From assembly GCA_025738555.1 (NCBI GenBank), contig JAOVFP010000005.1, positions 3,968,001 through 4,032,000 of the forward strand: a stretch of 64,000 nucleotides of DNA, read 5' to 3'. Below the pieces are notes generated by a model. That model was not told the origin of the DNA, ran no database searches, and worked only from the letters and a program-made list of their open reading frames with translations. Shown in pieces: positions 48,001-60,346 of this stretch (the first letter of the stretch is position 1; every line of letters begins with the position of its first letter). This stretch comes from Cyathus striatus. Taxonomy: Eukaryota; Basidiomycota; Agaricomycetes; Agaricales; Nidulariaceae. Both the position numbers and the translations under genes were made by a program.

Positions 48001-48713
48001 ACGGAACCCACAAGAAAGACGAAGAACCCCCTGCTGTTATTGATGCCCCAGAACTTCTTACTGATTACTTCAACAGTAAGTGTCATCGTATACCTTTCCT
48101 ATCTTAAATTAAAAGTGTTTGACAGATATAAAGACCCGCTTTGCCGAGGCATTGAAGAACTCTCCTGTGGAAGCTCTTCATGTAGCAACATTGGCGCAGG
48201 AGGTCTGTCCTTTCCGCTGTTGTTCACAGAATTCGAAGCTGACTGAGTTCAACTCATTAGGCATTCCTTCTATTCATTGTGGAGACTATGCGCTTCAAGT
48301 CCCCTTCAGTGGTAAAGGCTAATAAGCTTGGTGGTGTAAGATCTTACGCGTTTGACCGTTTGACGTCCTCTAACACGAATGGAATTTAGCTTGTCACTAG
48401 CTGCAAAAGTGTTCGAGTACATGCATTATCAATTCTTAAAGAAATTGCAACAGCGCTTATCAAGCGAGCCGATTCTGAAGGTACTGCTGACAAACGCAAA
48501 GCATTCGTCGAAGCTTGCAGTGTAATATCATCTTCCAAGGTATACATGATATGTCTGATGATATACGCTCTTCACTGTTTTGCTAACTACTTGCAGCCTA
48601 TCGATCACGATTATGTGCTAAACGTAGCTAAAAGGGTAACGGATGCCAGGAAGAAGGTGCTTGAAGGTATCGGCAAGGGTATTAGTAAGATTTCGACGTC
48701 ATATTCTTCGTAA
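45002..48713 (+). CDS. NAA25: NatB N-terminal acetyltransferase auxiliary subunit (NAA25/Mdm20)
   Basis: Start ATG at 45002 (MTSLALERQIRPIY). Many exons, the first only about 43 bases, with an intron beginning GTTAGCC. The protein is mostly helical TPR-like repeats: LDTGSNKSAIVDCNKLLKK, LKALALVRSQKVEESLVLCDE, MHVLRGLGRHKDAITMFEEA. The C-terminal half has the NatB-subunit features RMRLTHEPVNSDLVDMELIE and DFEILPNYQPRVSEG. It ends KVLEGIGKGISKISTSYSS at 48713. Mdm20/NAA25 anchors the catalytic subunit NAA20 to ribosomes, and NatB acetylates nascent proteins starting Met-Asp/Glu/Asn/Gln. NAA15 of NatA is the main alternative, but the VRMRLTHE to NYQPR region is typical of Mdm20. Confidence 0.85.
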
Positions 48714-49260
48714 AGGATGTTACCGTATCGATATACTCTGAATATCTTTTCAGCTGGATTAGGTCCATCACGCGCATTTAGTTTGTACATTACGTTTAAC
48801 AGTCAGCTCCCCAAGTTCCCCCACTCATTTGTATAGTTCAATGCCCGCAACTTCGTGCAACCCAACCTTGGTTTATAGTATGCATACTAATACACTAATA
48901 CAATCCGTCTACTCAACGTCTACCTTGATACATGACGATGATGTGCGGACCTTAAACTTGAAAGTAATTGAAAGCTTGAGAAATTTGAAGAAAGTTGTAG
49001 AATCTAGATCTTAGCTGTATTTACAATAAATAAATATTCTCGACCAATAACGTAGTACTGCACATACGCTATCGATGAGATTCGTAGTACACCGTTGTTC
49101 CACCTGTAACTGGTATGTTCTTCCCCTTGATTCCTTGAATCTCTATCTAATTCCTAGCGCTTGCGGAGTTTGCCAAGAGTTTAAAGTGGACTCCAAGGAT
49201 ACTACAGCACAGACTATATAGTAATATACCAGTGGCAACCACCTTGTCTTGGTGACTGCA
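48714..49260. other. Intergenic stretch before RPA32
   Basis: About 550 AT-rich bases. No RNA gene or further coding region was recognised; it likely contains the NAA25 3' end and the RPA32 promoter. Confidence 0.4.
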
Positions 49261-50719
49261 ATGACTACTTCTGGACAAATTCCCGTCTGTAATCTCTCAT
49301 GCGTGGCTACTCCGTATCTAAACATCTGACAGTGCTTAGTAGCGAGTGAGATACGACCCCGAAGGCGCACTCCGACGCGTCACTATTCTCCAGCTGTTGC
49401 AGGCAACACAAAATGACACATCGCAGGAAAACCAATTCTTGATCGACGGCATAGGCTTTAAGACGGTGCCATTCACATTTGGCAAACAGATACCTCGCAT
49501 CTCTTAAACTTCTCTCTAGATCGTGGTCGTTGCCAACGTCTATTTGAACGAGAGTGAAGGAAGCGTCGGCCGATATGGACTAGACGATGGAACTGGAAGG
49601 ATAAGAGCTCGCTATCAAGCTCCTATCGATTCAGAACTTCCTCAATTTCCGTAAGCATTTGATGAATGATGTTAAACCCATGAAAGGGTACTGACTGCTG
49701 AGGGGGAAAGTGATTTTGGATATGTTAGAGTGGTGGGAGAATTATCGCAGTATCGCAGTGGGCTGAAGTCGATCAAAGCCTTAGCTGTCGTGCCAGTGAT
49801 ATGTCCACATGAAATATATTTTCATACTCTTCAAAGCATCGTGGATACATTAACATATGAAAGGAGTCCCCCTGTAAGTGCATTGCACCACCGGACTTCG
49901 ATGATTCTTGCGGATGTCGGTAGCTGACGACACTGACTGCTTGTAGGAGTTCGGGGCGACCCTTAGAGATCAGGAACCTCCTGAAGAATTCATCCACAAC
50001 CAGACCTACTCTTTTGCTTCTACTGGTTCAAATATCCAACCGTATCAACTTTCGCAATCCAAAAACATCAACCTTCAGGCTTCACCCAGTAAACAACAGG
50101 CTATAGGATCTAATACAAGTAAATACCCTACCAAATATCATGTTGGAGACGTACTATCATCTATTGGAAGCCATTCAAGATCCCATAGTTATGATACCTC
50201 TTCCGGAGATACAATAACTCAAGATGTTACTTCTAGCGTTAAAACATTTCCCCACAGTAAAAAATCTGAGCTGGTACAACCGAATACGTTTACTGCTATT
50301 GCAATGTCTTCATCAAGTTATAGCTATGCACCCATGCCACCTACTAGTGTTGAACCTTCAAAGTTAGAGCGGATGCCTATATCTGATCCGTTGTCGGGTT
50401 TGTCTGAAGTACAACGCGAGATCATTTTATGCATCAAACACGTTAAGGAAAGGGAATACACCGCAGCTCAAAATGATACGGGAAATACTGCCAGAAATGT
50501 TTGGGAGCGTGATTGGAATGGTGTTAGCATCGAAGTTATTGTAAAGTCGGTTCGACACCGACGACCTAACGTGACGCATGAAGAGTTTCAGTATGTACTC
50601 CACTTAAATATAAGGTTTCGTTTCGAGCGCTCATTGATTTAAGCAACGCCCTGGCGGGGCTGGTGGAGGAGGCACATATTTATAATCCAATGGAGTTACA
50701 CTTCGATACAATCTCATAG
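49261..50719 (+). CDS. RFA2: Replication protein A 32 kDa subunit (RPA2), 5' end uncertain
   Basis: The OB-fold core is clear: LRRVTILQLLQATQND, then FLIDGIGFKT and, after an intron starting GTGCCA, IVVVANVYLNESEGSVGRYGLDDGTGRIRARY, followed by VVGELSQYRSGLKSIKALAVVP and PHEIYFHTLQSIVDTL. A Ser-rich linker leads to the C-terminal winged helix: VQREIILCIKHV, GVSIEVIVKSV and, after a final intron, LAGLVEEAHIYNPMELHFDTIS. RPA coats single-stranded DNA in replication, repair and checkpoint signalling. The first exon is not settled: ATG at 49261 (MTTSGQIPV) is the best candidate, but I could not join it in phase to LRRVTI; the phosphorylated N terminus is therefore missing from this model. A MluI box ACGCGT lies at 49375-49380 but inside the coding sequence. 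Confidence 0.82.
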
Positions 50720-50804
50720 TCGTTACTGTTTATTTCTCCAAAAATAAAACTCTGATAACTATACGTAAGTTCCATATTGCATTCATGCGAACTGTCATTT
50801 AATG

Positions 50805-51927
50805 CTAATTGGAGGTGGATACACCTCTTTCAATTCCAGACAAAAAGTCTGCAATGTCATTTGCGATGAAATCGTGTACTCGAGTAGTTGGGTGGATGTG
50901 GTCAATCCAGATAGAACCGCCATATTTATTGACATCTCTTGAATTGAATCCATATGTCTCTGGATCGTCGAGTAGGGAATTGAACGTAGAGTAGGAAGAA
51001 AACATAAAGGCTGTCACATCTTCGTGAGAGGAAGAGAATAATTCGATCTTGCCAAGTAGCTCAGAGTTCCAGTTTTCAAATGCAGTACCATGGCCTCTGT
51101 CTAACGGGAAGGTGAGAAAAGACGTCAAGTACTTGCGGACAGAAGCTGCAACTTACATGTAGGACTGCGATGAACCGTAGGCACATCTATGAAGAGGAAG
51201 TTCCGTGCCCCAACATCATAAAGTTTTTCTTGTGTGTCAAAAAGCTTTTCAAGTGTCCTTTCATGAATATCGGAGAAGCTGATGAGATGGAACATCAAAT
51301 GGTTGCTTGTACCAAGTACTGTGATATGCAGTTACTAACGCGCAATCGTTAATTCCGACCCAAGTGACTATACGAAGTGAGTTCCATTGTATAAATGACA
51401 TTTCAACACGGAAACTTTACCAAATAGCGTATTTTCAGAGCCCCATGCAGCACCTTCCGGCCTCTTTCCAATTCCAGGCAAGAACCAGCTTTCTACCTGG
51501 TTTGAGACACCGGCAACCGTATGTCCTCCAACTGCATAATCATACACCAGGAGTGGATTCTGTATAAACTCTGAGGACTGTTTCTCGGCAGATGGGCAGA
51601 ATTTTGGTCCCGGACGGTATTTGGTGATCAAATGCCCAACCCAGTTGGGTTCACCTGGTTCATTCCAAGTGTCGCCGGGAAACGGGATTCCAAGGGGATT
51701 ATCACTAGTTGGAACTAGTTTGTGTCTATAGCCAGGATATCCTATTGAACTATATGAATCTCCGCTGGTGTTAGAGCAAGTATGACGGTATTAAAGTCAG
51801 CAATCTTCAACGACAAGAGTGAAGATATACTCAAAACCATAGCTAACAATATGACTAGATTCCGGATTCCTGAAAACCCTGGCCAACTGGCGGACAGCTT
51901 TATAACAGTAGAGCCTAGGGCAGACAT
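50805..51927 (-). CDS. GDSL-type esterase (carbohydrate esterase family 16-like)
   Basis: Start ATG at 51927 (MSALGSTVIKLSASWPGF). The intron joins SGIRNLVIF to GDSYSSIGYPG, rebuilding the GDS motif that holds the catalytic Ser. Further landmarks are WNEPGEPNWVGHLITKY, LVYDYAVGGHTVAGVSNQVE, a VTWVGINDC block with the conserved Asn, and the C-terminal SIWIDHIHPTTRVHDFIA carrying the DxxH catalytic pair. CE16 enzymes remove acetyl groups from hemicellulose oligomers or small glycosides. No clear signal peptide is visible at this start, so the enzyme may be intracellular or an upstream exon may exist. The gene is divergent from ATG2. Confidence 0.8.
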
Positions 51928-52275
51928 AAGTATTCGAGTAAGTACCAAGTAATACTGTTAGTATTGGTTGGTATCTAAACAGTAGTAAAAGTTGAAAAAA
52001 CGTTGACGCTGAATCCAAGTTGATTGCAAGATCCGGGGCCCGGGCCGCCGCAGTCTAATAGTGATGATACACGTGACTTTACAACCTAAGTAATTCAGAG
52101 CCATCCAAGAGTGGCCGCTTTACCGTTACTTACTAGTACTTAGTACATGCTTGATGATAAGTACTCTGAATTACTTATTCATGATATACACCTTCTGAGT
52201 CTTACCATTCACCGGCACCACTTCCTACTCTTTTGCATCCATTTCTGCTGTCTTCTTTAGTGAGCTTCCTCAGTG
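51928..52275. promoter_or_regulatory. Divergent promoter between GDSL esterase and ATG2
   Basis: 348 bases with an E-box CACGTG at 52070-52075 and a GC-rich patch (CCGGGGCCCGGGCC) at 52033-52046. Confidence 0.4.
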
Positions 52276-55200
52276 ATGTCAGCCTGGTACACATCCTGGT
52301 TACCTTCGCTACCATCCTTGAAGCTCGATGAAATATCCTCTAATATCCAAGGTCGATTCCTATCGTTCATATTAAAGAAAACTCTTGGGCATCTCTTGAA
52401 ACCTGGCCAGCTCGATTCCTCCAGAATAGATTCGCAGATAGGATCTGGATACGTGCAAGTAAATGACCTGGAACTGGATAGCGAAGTAAGTCTGATTTTG
52501 CTTGTGCTGTACGTTTATACACCGAACATTATAGGCTATAAATGGATTCCTCAACGATACTCCAGTTGTTTTTGATACTGGAACTATAACCTCAGTGACT
52601 GCGCGTATACCATGGCCTAATCCCCTAAAGTCACAAGTCGGCTTTTTTGTGAAGTCACTACATCTTGCCTTCTATTTAAACCCAAAGGCGCATTCATCTC
52701 CCAAGAATGTAGACCTTGCCGATTCTGTAGCTTCAATAGCAGATTCATTTATCCATGAGGAATTGTCACCTCACGAAGAGGCTGCTCTTTGGCAATCGTT
52801 TCATGGTGACATGTCATCTCCCGAAGACTACGTTCCTGGATCACTGGATCCCTTTAAAGACTCTCTGGAACCAGAACTTCCTCAGCAAGATGACGACAGA
52901 GAACCCGCTGGAGTGTCCATATTCGCCACTCTTATTGAGAGACTGCTCGCCAAGTTTGAGTTTGGCATCGAGGACATGAAGATCACACTCATCCATAAAG
53001 ACAACATGAGTATTACAGCTTCTTTCGCAAACATCACGTACAAGACAGACGATAAAGAAGTAGATGTCATTTCGGAAGGCGAGACGCGTAGCTTAAAGCT
53101 CACAGGTCTTGTGATATCAGGGAAAGACCTTCGACGGTACACAGTTTTATCTCCCGCTCAATCTACGAGTGCATTGCGCGCGACATCAAGAACTCCGCCG
53201 CCCACGGGCTCTCCAGCTTCATCATCATCTTCTTTGGATGAAGAGACTGAATTAGCCATGTCACAGTCTCTGGCATTTCTTCCTCCTCGCCCGCTTTCAC
53301 CTGCAAGCTCTGTTGCGAGTAGCATGTATCAAAGTGCCATTTCGACCGTGTCTACTGAAAGAGGTTACACAGATGGAGAACTTCGTGACGACTCGCCCAA
53401 CGACCTTGATTCCGATGTGAATTGCAAGAGCATGGAAGTAACATTATTGTCATTTGGTACAACACCTATTACGTTGCAAATGAGAACCCCTCCACCACTT
53501 CCGAATTCCGAACCCGCTACCGCAGTACCTTCAAATTTACCAGATGGCTTGTGTTTCACATTGGACATTGGGGTTATTGTATGTGCCATACATCCCTGGA
53601 CTATCAGGGGGTTAGTAGAAATTTCTGACTGCTGGAAAAACCATCTTTTTAATCCATCCACGACGATGGGACCAAAGTCTCAGACGGTTGCTTTGAATTT
53701 CACTTCGCATATTCGCAGCATAATCGCAATTTTAATCACTCCTAACATTAATAATGATGTTCGGAATGACCATAGGATGAAGAGTGAGCTTGATGATTAT
53801 TTTCTCCATCCACTCATTCCCCCCGATATCGGACAGACGTATGTGCGCGTACACGTTGAGGAGCTTGTGGCTACGTATGCTATTTCTGTTTCAAAATCCG
53901 AGACATTACATGTCGCCCAATCCGAGGGTAACACGAAAGCTATTCAAGGAGGTAAATGTCAGCTTGATTCTACGATATCCGACATATCAGTTTTTTTCTT
54001 CCGCCCCTCATCACCAAGCGATAGCACAGATATGGTGGCATTACCTATCCTCATCAGCGATCCCAATCTTCCCTCCCAGTACAATCCCATACATTTACAC
54101 CCAAATCAAGAGGGAGGATGCGATCCTCTGTCCTTGCCAAAGTTTGAAGTTAAGGATTGGACACATGTAGACCACCATGCGATTGGACCCAAGCTATCGC
54201 ACTGGCGGACTCGAAGCAAGCCTAAACAGGAAAAACGCGGGACACGCAAATACAATGAGCTTGGTTTACATTCCATGTCCCCCCCTGTAATGAATATCGA
54301 GACGCGTATACCACAAGTTTCCCACACATTACGTATGAAGATGGAAAAGAATCCTGGCCGGAGAGGTGTTGGCGATACAAGCATTGAAGTATCGGTAGCT
54401 CCTTTGCATATATTCATGGATATCGGATTGTTGCATGACAGTACCGGAATTTTAAAATTTATTCACGAGGCTACTGAAATCCCGGTTTCCTCAAATCGTG
54501 ATGTAGATGAAGGTAGAAATCATAAAAGCCATAGCGATGAGGACGCCATGGACATTACACCACCCACTAGCCCAGGCCTTTGGAACAATGATGGGCTTGA
54601 TACAGAACAGTTGCGTCGGGAACGGCTTATTCTGGAGGATTTAGACTTGGGATACGATTTCAATGTCCAGTTTGAGGCGCCTGACAAGCAAAAGGTAATT
54701 TTATTGGCACTTTCCTTCCGATGGCTTGTTGATACCTCACACAGCGTAAGCATATGTCGCCCGACAATCCCAAGGTTACAGTCACCTTGTCTATGATAAG
54801 GCTGGAGATCAGATGTCCCTCTCCTCGTGGTCGTTCTGCTCGATCTGGAGCTTTGATTGTCGATTTACATAAGTTAGTTGTAACACAGACCCCCCCTGCA
54901 ACAAAACGTTCTGCACGCATTACGGCTTTACCTGCGCCTTCTCGATACAATGGTTCTTTTATTGCTGGCATCGAATGCAAACGAATAGTACTGGCTTGTT
55001 CGCCGCTTCAAGATCACATTGCATCAATTGTGCTGTCTGTAGGGTCGCTTGCCGAAGACAGTAGCGACCAAGCATTGTCTACTGCACTCAGCCCTCGAAT
55101 TACCATTACTCAGCTGGATGTCACGAACTCTGTAGGATGCTCAGTTGAGCTTCCTTCTATCCATATCGATGTCTCGAAACCTATTGCCGATGCTATTCAA

Positions 55201-58200
55201 TATTGGGCTGACGACGTAACACAGTTCTTTGAGCATGGTATTGGCGATATACCGGATGATGAACGAGTAACCATGCAAGAGTCGAATCTTATAGGAAGCC
55301 GATATTTTGTAAGGTCTCGCACCGGAAGTGGTACAGGCTCTATCACATCCTCCTCAAGTAAAAATAGCGGGGCAGTGCTGAATGTTACGATCCTGGAAGG
55401 TACTATAATACTGGAGTATTGGAGCAATATACTTATTGTGTTGAAGCCTTTTGCAGATTGCAGTTGCCACGGACCGATGTAACAGGCGGCCCTGCACAGC
55501 CTTTTGACTTCTCCGTCACTGACATGAATGTGATGTTGGAATTACAGCCTCATGGGAAGGTATATCATTTTCACTAATCATACATATCGTGTTGATTTGG
55601 CCCGTTAGGAACAGACTGTCATCACACTGGATGTGATGGATTTGGTCGTCAAAGACACTACAGCTCCTGATAATACGAGAACCTATCTTTCGTTAACTTC
55701 GCCCCGTAGCATGGTATGTAGTTTATAACAACGGACTGACATATATTGACAAATGTTGGCAGACAGGATTCCCAAAGCCAATGATTAAGCTTCGGTTTAC
55801 GACTCGCGTGAGTCCTGGCACCACTGGCAAAGAGTCTCATGTAAAGTTAACGCTGGATGGTTTTACATATGATGCATATCCCGATATTGCATGGATATCT
55901 GAGATAGCATCTTTCGTGAAATCTCCTCCCGGTGTAAGTACTCTCAGATCTAACTCAAGAAACCCATTAAATCAGCATTCAGACATTTGAATCTGTAATT
56001 CCAAGCGAAAGAACCTGCGTCAGTCTCAACGTATGTGACGGTTCCATCAGGTTGTACGGACAAACTCATCCAGGTGGAATGGTAATTTATGTTACTGGGA
56101 TGGAGTTTTCTACCGATATCGTCGGTGACTCTGAAGAGTCATCTTTCAAAACACACGTACAAGCTGTCACCGTGCTTTCAACTGACGATATGTCTATCGT
56201 GAGTGGAATTGATACATATGGTGTGAAACAGGGCGTTACAGCTTGGAAGGTTAGTATTTATTCAGCAGACAAATAACTTACTGATGTCAATATTCAGATG
56301 GCAGGATACGCTCTTGTGACAGAAATGGAGAACCTTCTCATTACTTGTTCTGTGATACCCACGGCCGCCACATCAGTAAGCTTACTTATGGGCGACTTGT
56401 GTGATCCAATGATCTGAGTGAGCACCATTAGATTGACATCGAGCAAATTACACTCCGAGTACACCTATGCGCTGACACGGCAAGTGCAATCGCACCATTT
56501 ATCAACGATGTGATTTCAGCATTCCAACCTCCGATTGATGAAAGGTAAATGATGATAACTCTTGCGTACCTTCCTTCTCACTACTGTTAGTGACGTTGCG
56601 AGAAGAGTAAAGAACCAACTATCGTGTCAGCACATGCTAGCCAGTCGTCCACTGTGATATGTAAAAACTTACACTAACTGACCCATTTGACGAGTATTGA
56701 CGCCTTTATTAGCATTAGACGATGAATCGACTTTTCATAGGCTGCCTGAACTAGGCCCGTCACCTGATATGATAGACGATGATCTTCCAACTAATTTAGA
56801 CTATCTGGATGAATCGTACGGTGCTGCTGGAGGATTACGAGAGCTGACAGATGAAGATCTGGAGGACGATAGTCATGAAATCGTAAATCACAGGTTCATA
56901 GCGCCGAGCGAGAAAGGCATAATCTCCCAATTTGGCAGCGAAACAATAAAGATGTTACAGCCTGAAGGTATTCGTGTCATCGAAGACTATTTTGATAATA
57001 TCTCCGTCGATAGCACGTCCGAGTAAGTGTAGTTCTTTCGTTCTTTGTATAACTACCGAAACTGACCTTACGGTTATCATAGATCTGGCGAGGCAATTTT
57101 AACTGTTCATGTAAAAAATGCGGACTTCAATTTACTTCTTTACGACGGCTACGACTGGGTGAAAACGCGTAGGACAATTGAGGAAGGTGTGAAAGAAATG
57201 CGGAAGCGTCTCAACAAAATCCGTCAACTTGTTGCAAACGGACACGGTCAGCAACCAGTATCTGACGAAACGAGCAAATTGTTATTCAACTCGGTGTACA
57301 TCGGTATAGAACAGGATATTGAAGGACTTGAACCTGCAGACCTCATAGCTGCCATTGATAAAGAGCTGAAGGATGACATTGAGACAGGTAGTCAAAGTTC
57401 CTGGCAGTCATTGCGACCAGCAGACATAGGAAAATCTCATACACGGCCTGTACGGGTTCATGGGAAACGATTGACAAGGTCAAAAGGTCCTAGCATGGAG
57501 ATTCAGCTAGCGGGAACAAGTGCAGCATTTACTAAATACGATATGACGGAATCTCTTGCATCCCGCATTTTCGTAACCATTGATGAACTGGAGATTCTTG
57601 ACCACATCAAAACATCATCTTGGAACAAGTTCCTGACAAATTTACGATCCGATTCGCAGGGTAACGCCCGGGAATCGGACTCGAGCATGGTGCGAATTGA
57701 GTTGCGCAACGTTCGTCCTGATCCAGGACTCCCAAACGAAGAGGCACGGCTAAAGGTCAGTTAAATGACTGTGCAAATAACATAACTAAATCTTCGAATA
57801 GGCGAAAATTTTGCCTCTGAGACTTCATGTGGATCAGGACGCTTTGGATTTTTTTAAGAACTTCTTCAGTTTTAAAGATCAAAATACCGTCGTTCGAACT
57901 GACTCCACCTCCAGTAATAGCGAAGCATTTATTCGTGAGGTTACTTCACACTTTCTTAAGCCAATCTAACAGTCAAGCAGAGCTTGCGGAGATATTCCCA
58001 GTGGATTTGAAGCTGGATTACAAACCTCGTCGTGTGGACTATAGGGCCCTTCGTGAAGGCAAGACCATCGAATTGATGAATTTCTTCCATTTCGATGGTG
58101 CCGAAATGACCCTTCGCCATATTACGTTGACCGGGGTCAGTGTAAAATGTTGGTTCCATTGGGGTCTACTGATTCTGAACAGGTTACCGGTTGGTCACGG

Positions 58201-58953
58201 CTTTTCGATAAGCTCAATGACCTCTGGACACCCGACGTAAAAGCTACGCAGTTAGCGGAGGTTATTTCCGGAGTCGCTCCTATTCGTTCTGTGGTTAATG
58301 TTGGTTCGGGAGTTGCGGATCTTGTACTTTTGCCTATCGCGCAGTACAGAAAGGACGGAAGAATCGTCCGCGGGATACAAAAAGGTGCCACAGCTTTCAT
58401 GAAGTCGACTGCAATCGAAGCGATCAAGATGGGAGCTCGTCTAGCAACAGGAACGCAGGTCATCCTGGAACAAGCTGAGGGGGTCTTAGGGGGGCAGTTC
58501 AAAGATCCCGTAATGGCAGAACCCGTGCAAATTCCGACAATCGATGAGTTCGGAGAGCCAGATTTTGAATTAGATGACGAAGGGCAATCATCTGGTGAAC
58601 GCTTTTCCAAATATGCAGATCAACCAGCAGATGTCACAGAGGGATTCCACTCGGCATTCAAAAGTGTAAAGACAAACATCAATTCAGCCGCCCAAACAAT
58701 TCTGGCGGTACCCATGGAAGTTTATGAACGCTCCGGGAGTGAGGTAAATAACACTCTTGTCACCCATGTATAACAATTAGCTCAATCTATGCAGGGACCT
58801 ATACGGTCAGTCATACGAGCAGTGCCAATTGCAGTCATCAAACCCATGATTGGAGCAAGTGAAGCCATTAGCAAGGCGCTCTTAGGACTTCACAACACAC
58901 TTGACCCGAACCTCCGGCATGAGAATGAAGCCAAATACAAGCAACCCCATTAA
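52276..58953 (+). CDS. ATG2: Autophagy lipid-transfer protein ATG2
   Basis: Start ATG at 52276 ([18 protein letters not shown]). The gene has one very long exon (about 52535-54790) and many short ones, ending at 58953 with [17 protein letters not shown]. The N terminus is the chorein-type opening ([19 protein letters not shown], then [18 protein letters not shown]) that starts the bridge-like lipid channel. The middle alternates beta-rich blocks such as [18 protein letters not shown] and [15 protein letters not shown]. The C-terminal ATG2 region has [18 protein letters not shown] and [18 protein letters not shown], followed by the amphipathic LRHENE end ([31 protein letters not shown]). ATG2 carries phospholipids from the ER to the growing phagophore together with Atg18/WIPI. 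Size, estimated at about 1,850 residues, fits the family. Confidence 0.9.
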
Positions 58954-59123
58954 CTTCATGATCTTTCCAGCACTCTCTCCTTTGCTTGGCATCCGTACTT
59001 GTATAATACCGTTACGCACACATGAATGTACCACAGTTGTATTATAATCCGATAATAATGAAAGAAGCAACAGTACGACGGCCATGTCATCCGCCTGAGA
59101 CTATGGAAAGGCTAATGCTGCTC

Positions 59124-59919
59124 TCAATCTATCTCCATTCCCATAGAGCGACCCTCGCCTTGTACAAGGGCACTTTTGAGGTTTGCGACCTTGATCTTTT
59201 CCCGCACTCTGGAAGGTTCCGGTGATTCCAGAGCCATGGGCTCGTGTAACTTGACTGAGGACTTGGCAGCTTCCAGAGCCTTCTTACGGTGAGCCTTTTG
59301 CTTTTCTCTACTGGCGGCCATCCTGAAAAATAGTAATTGAGAACCAGAACAATTTCATACAACACCAACAACGCACCTGTTTTTGAAGAAAGCGCGCTCT
59401 CTGCGTGCCTTTATTTCACCCACTCTCTTCATTGCCTTGATCGTTGTCTGCACGAGGTCACGGTCGTATCTGACAGGAACATTTCTGCGTTTCTCGAAGT
59501 CGATAGTGGAATCCTACAGTAATGTCAGAAGAACATGTAGTAAAAAGTCCTAAAACACATACTATTGTCATCTCCTTTCCTGCCGCTTTCCTAAATGCTT
59601 TGGTCCACCGAACCTTACGAGGATTGCGCTTCATTCTGTTTTGAATAAAATCATTGACTGCCTACACCGAAAAGCAATCTATGCTCACTTGAAGTTCTTG
59701 TGACATCTATGTAAACGTAAACACTTTAAGTGCGAATTTTTTTATGAAGTAGGCGTGTACTAACTTTGAAGTGCAGAATCGGAAGACTTTGGCATCATTT
59801 CTGACGAATGCAGAGCCTTGCAGAATATGTGAGCTTATGTCAAAAGCGAAAACGATAGTGGGCTCACCATGACCCGGATAAACATTCGTGGAGCAGAAAT
59901 AGCATTTTTCAATTCTCAT
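59124..59919 (-). CDS. RLP24: Ribosome biogenesis protein RLP24
   Basis: Start ATG at 59919. The eL24-family zinc ribbon opens with [18 protein letters not shown], interrupted by an intron (GTGAGC to GCAAG), then [14 protein letters not shown] and, after further introns, [21 protein letters not shown]. The helical tail carries [24 protein letters not shown] basic stretches and [19 protein letters not shown]. The CxxC..CxxxC pattern and [20 protein letters not shown] are diagnostic of RLP24, which occupies the eL24 site on pre-60S particles and is exchanged in the cytoplasm by Drg1/Afg2. Convergent with ATG2, 170 bases apart. An E-box CACGTG lies 141 bases upstream of the start. Confidence 0.93.
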
Positions 59920-60346
59920 GGTGTATCAAGCTGAAGTGGCGGACGGTCAATTAAAGGAACGGGGCGTAACGAGTAAAGAGGGAAGAGAGTAAAGTACGAT
60001 ATGGCACTCACGAGCAAATGTCATCTAGATTCTGCAGTACGAGTGAAAAAGTCACTCATCACGTGATTAAACAACAGTCTGTTTATATAATATAGTAATA
60101 GATTTAGTTGACTCTGAGTCTATACCCTACCGTCTCTACTGGCAAGTCTCCACTGCTATTAGCCTGCCACAGCCTACTGCTCTTTACTCGGGTTTGCTTC
60201 ACATTTCAAATTTTAATTTTCAAACGTTATGAATTCACAGACCTTTTATTCCGCATGATATAAAATACATAGGCAAGAACAATAATACCAAAACTAAAAT
60301 AGTGCATAAGCTATTTTTTACATTGAAGCAACGGTGCGTTTTAACT
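59920..60346. promoter_or_regulatory. RLP24 upstream region
   Basis: 427 bases. It contains the palindromic ATCACGTGAT at 60058-60067 and the AT-rich 3' flank of the siderophore monooxygenase gene. No gene was seen. Confidence 0.4.

Noticed and set aside
49375..49380. MluI box ACGCGT as an RPA32 promoter element
   Set aside because: It falls inside the codons of the conserved LRRVTI segment, so it is explained by coding sequence.
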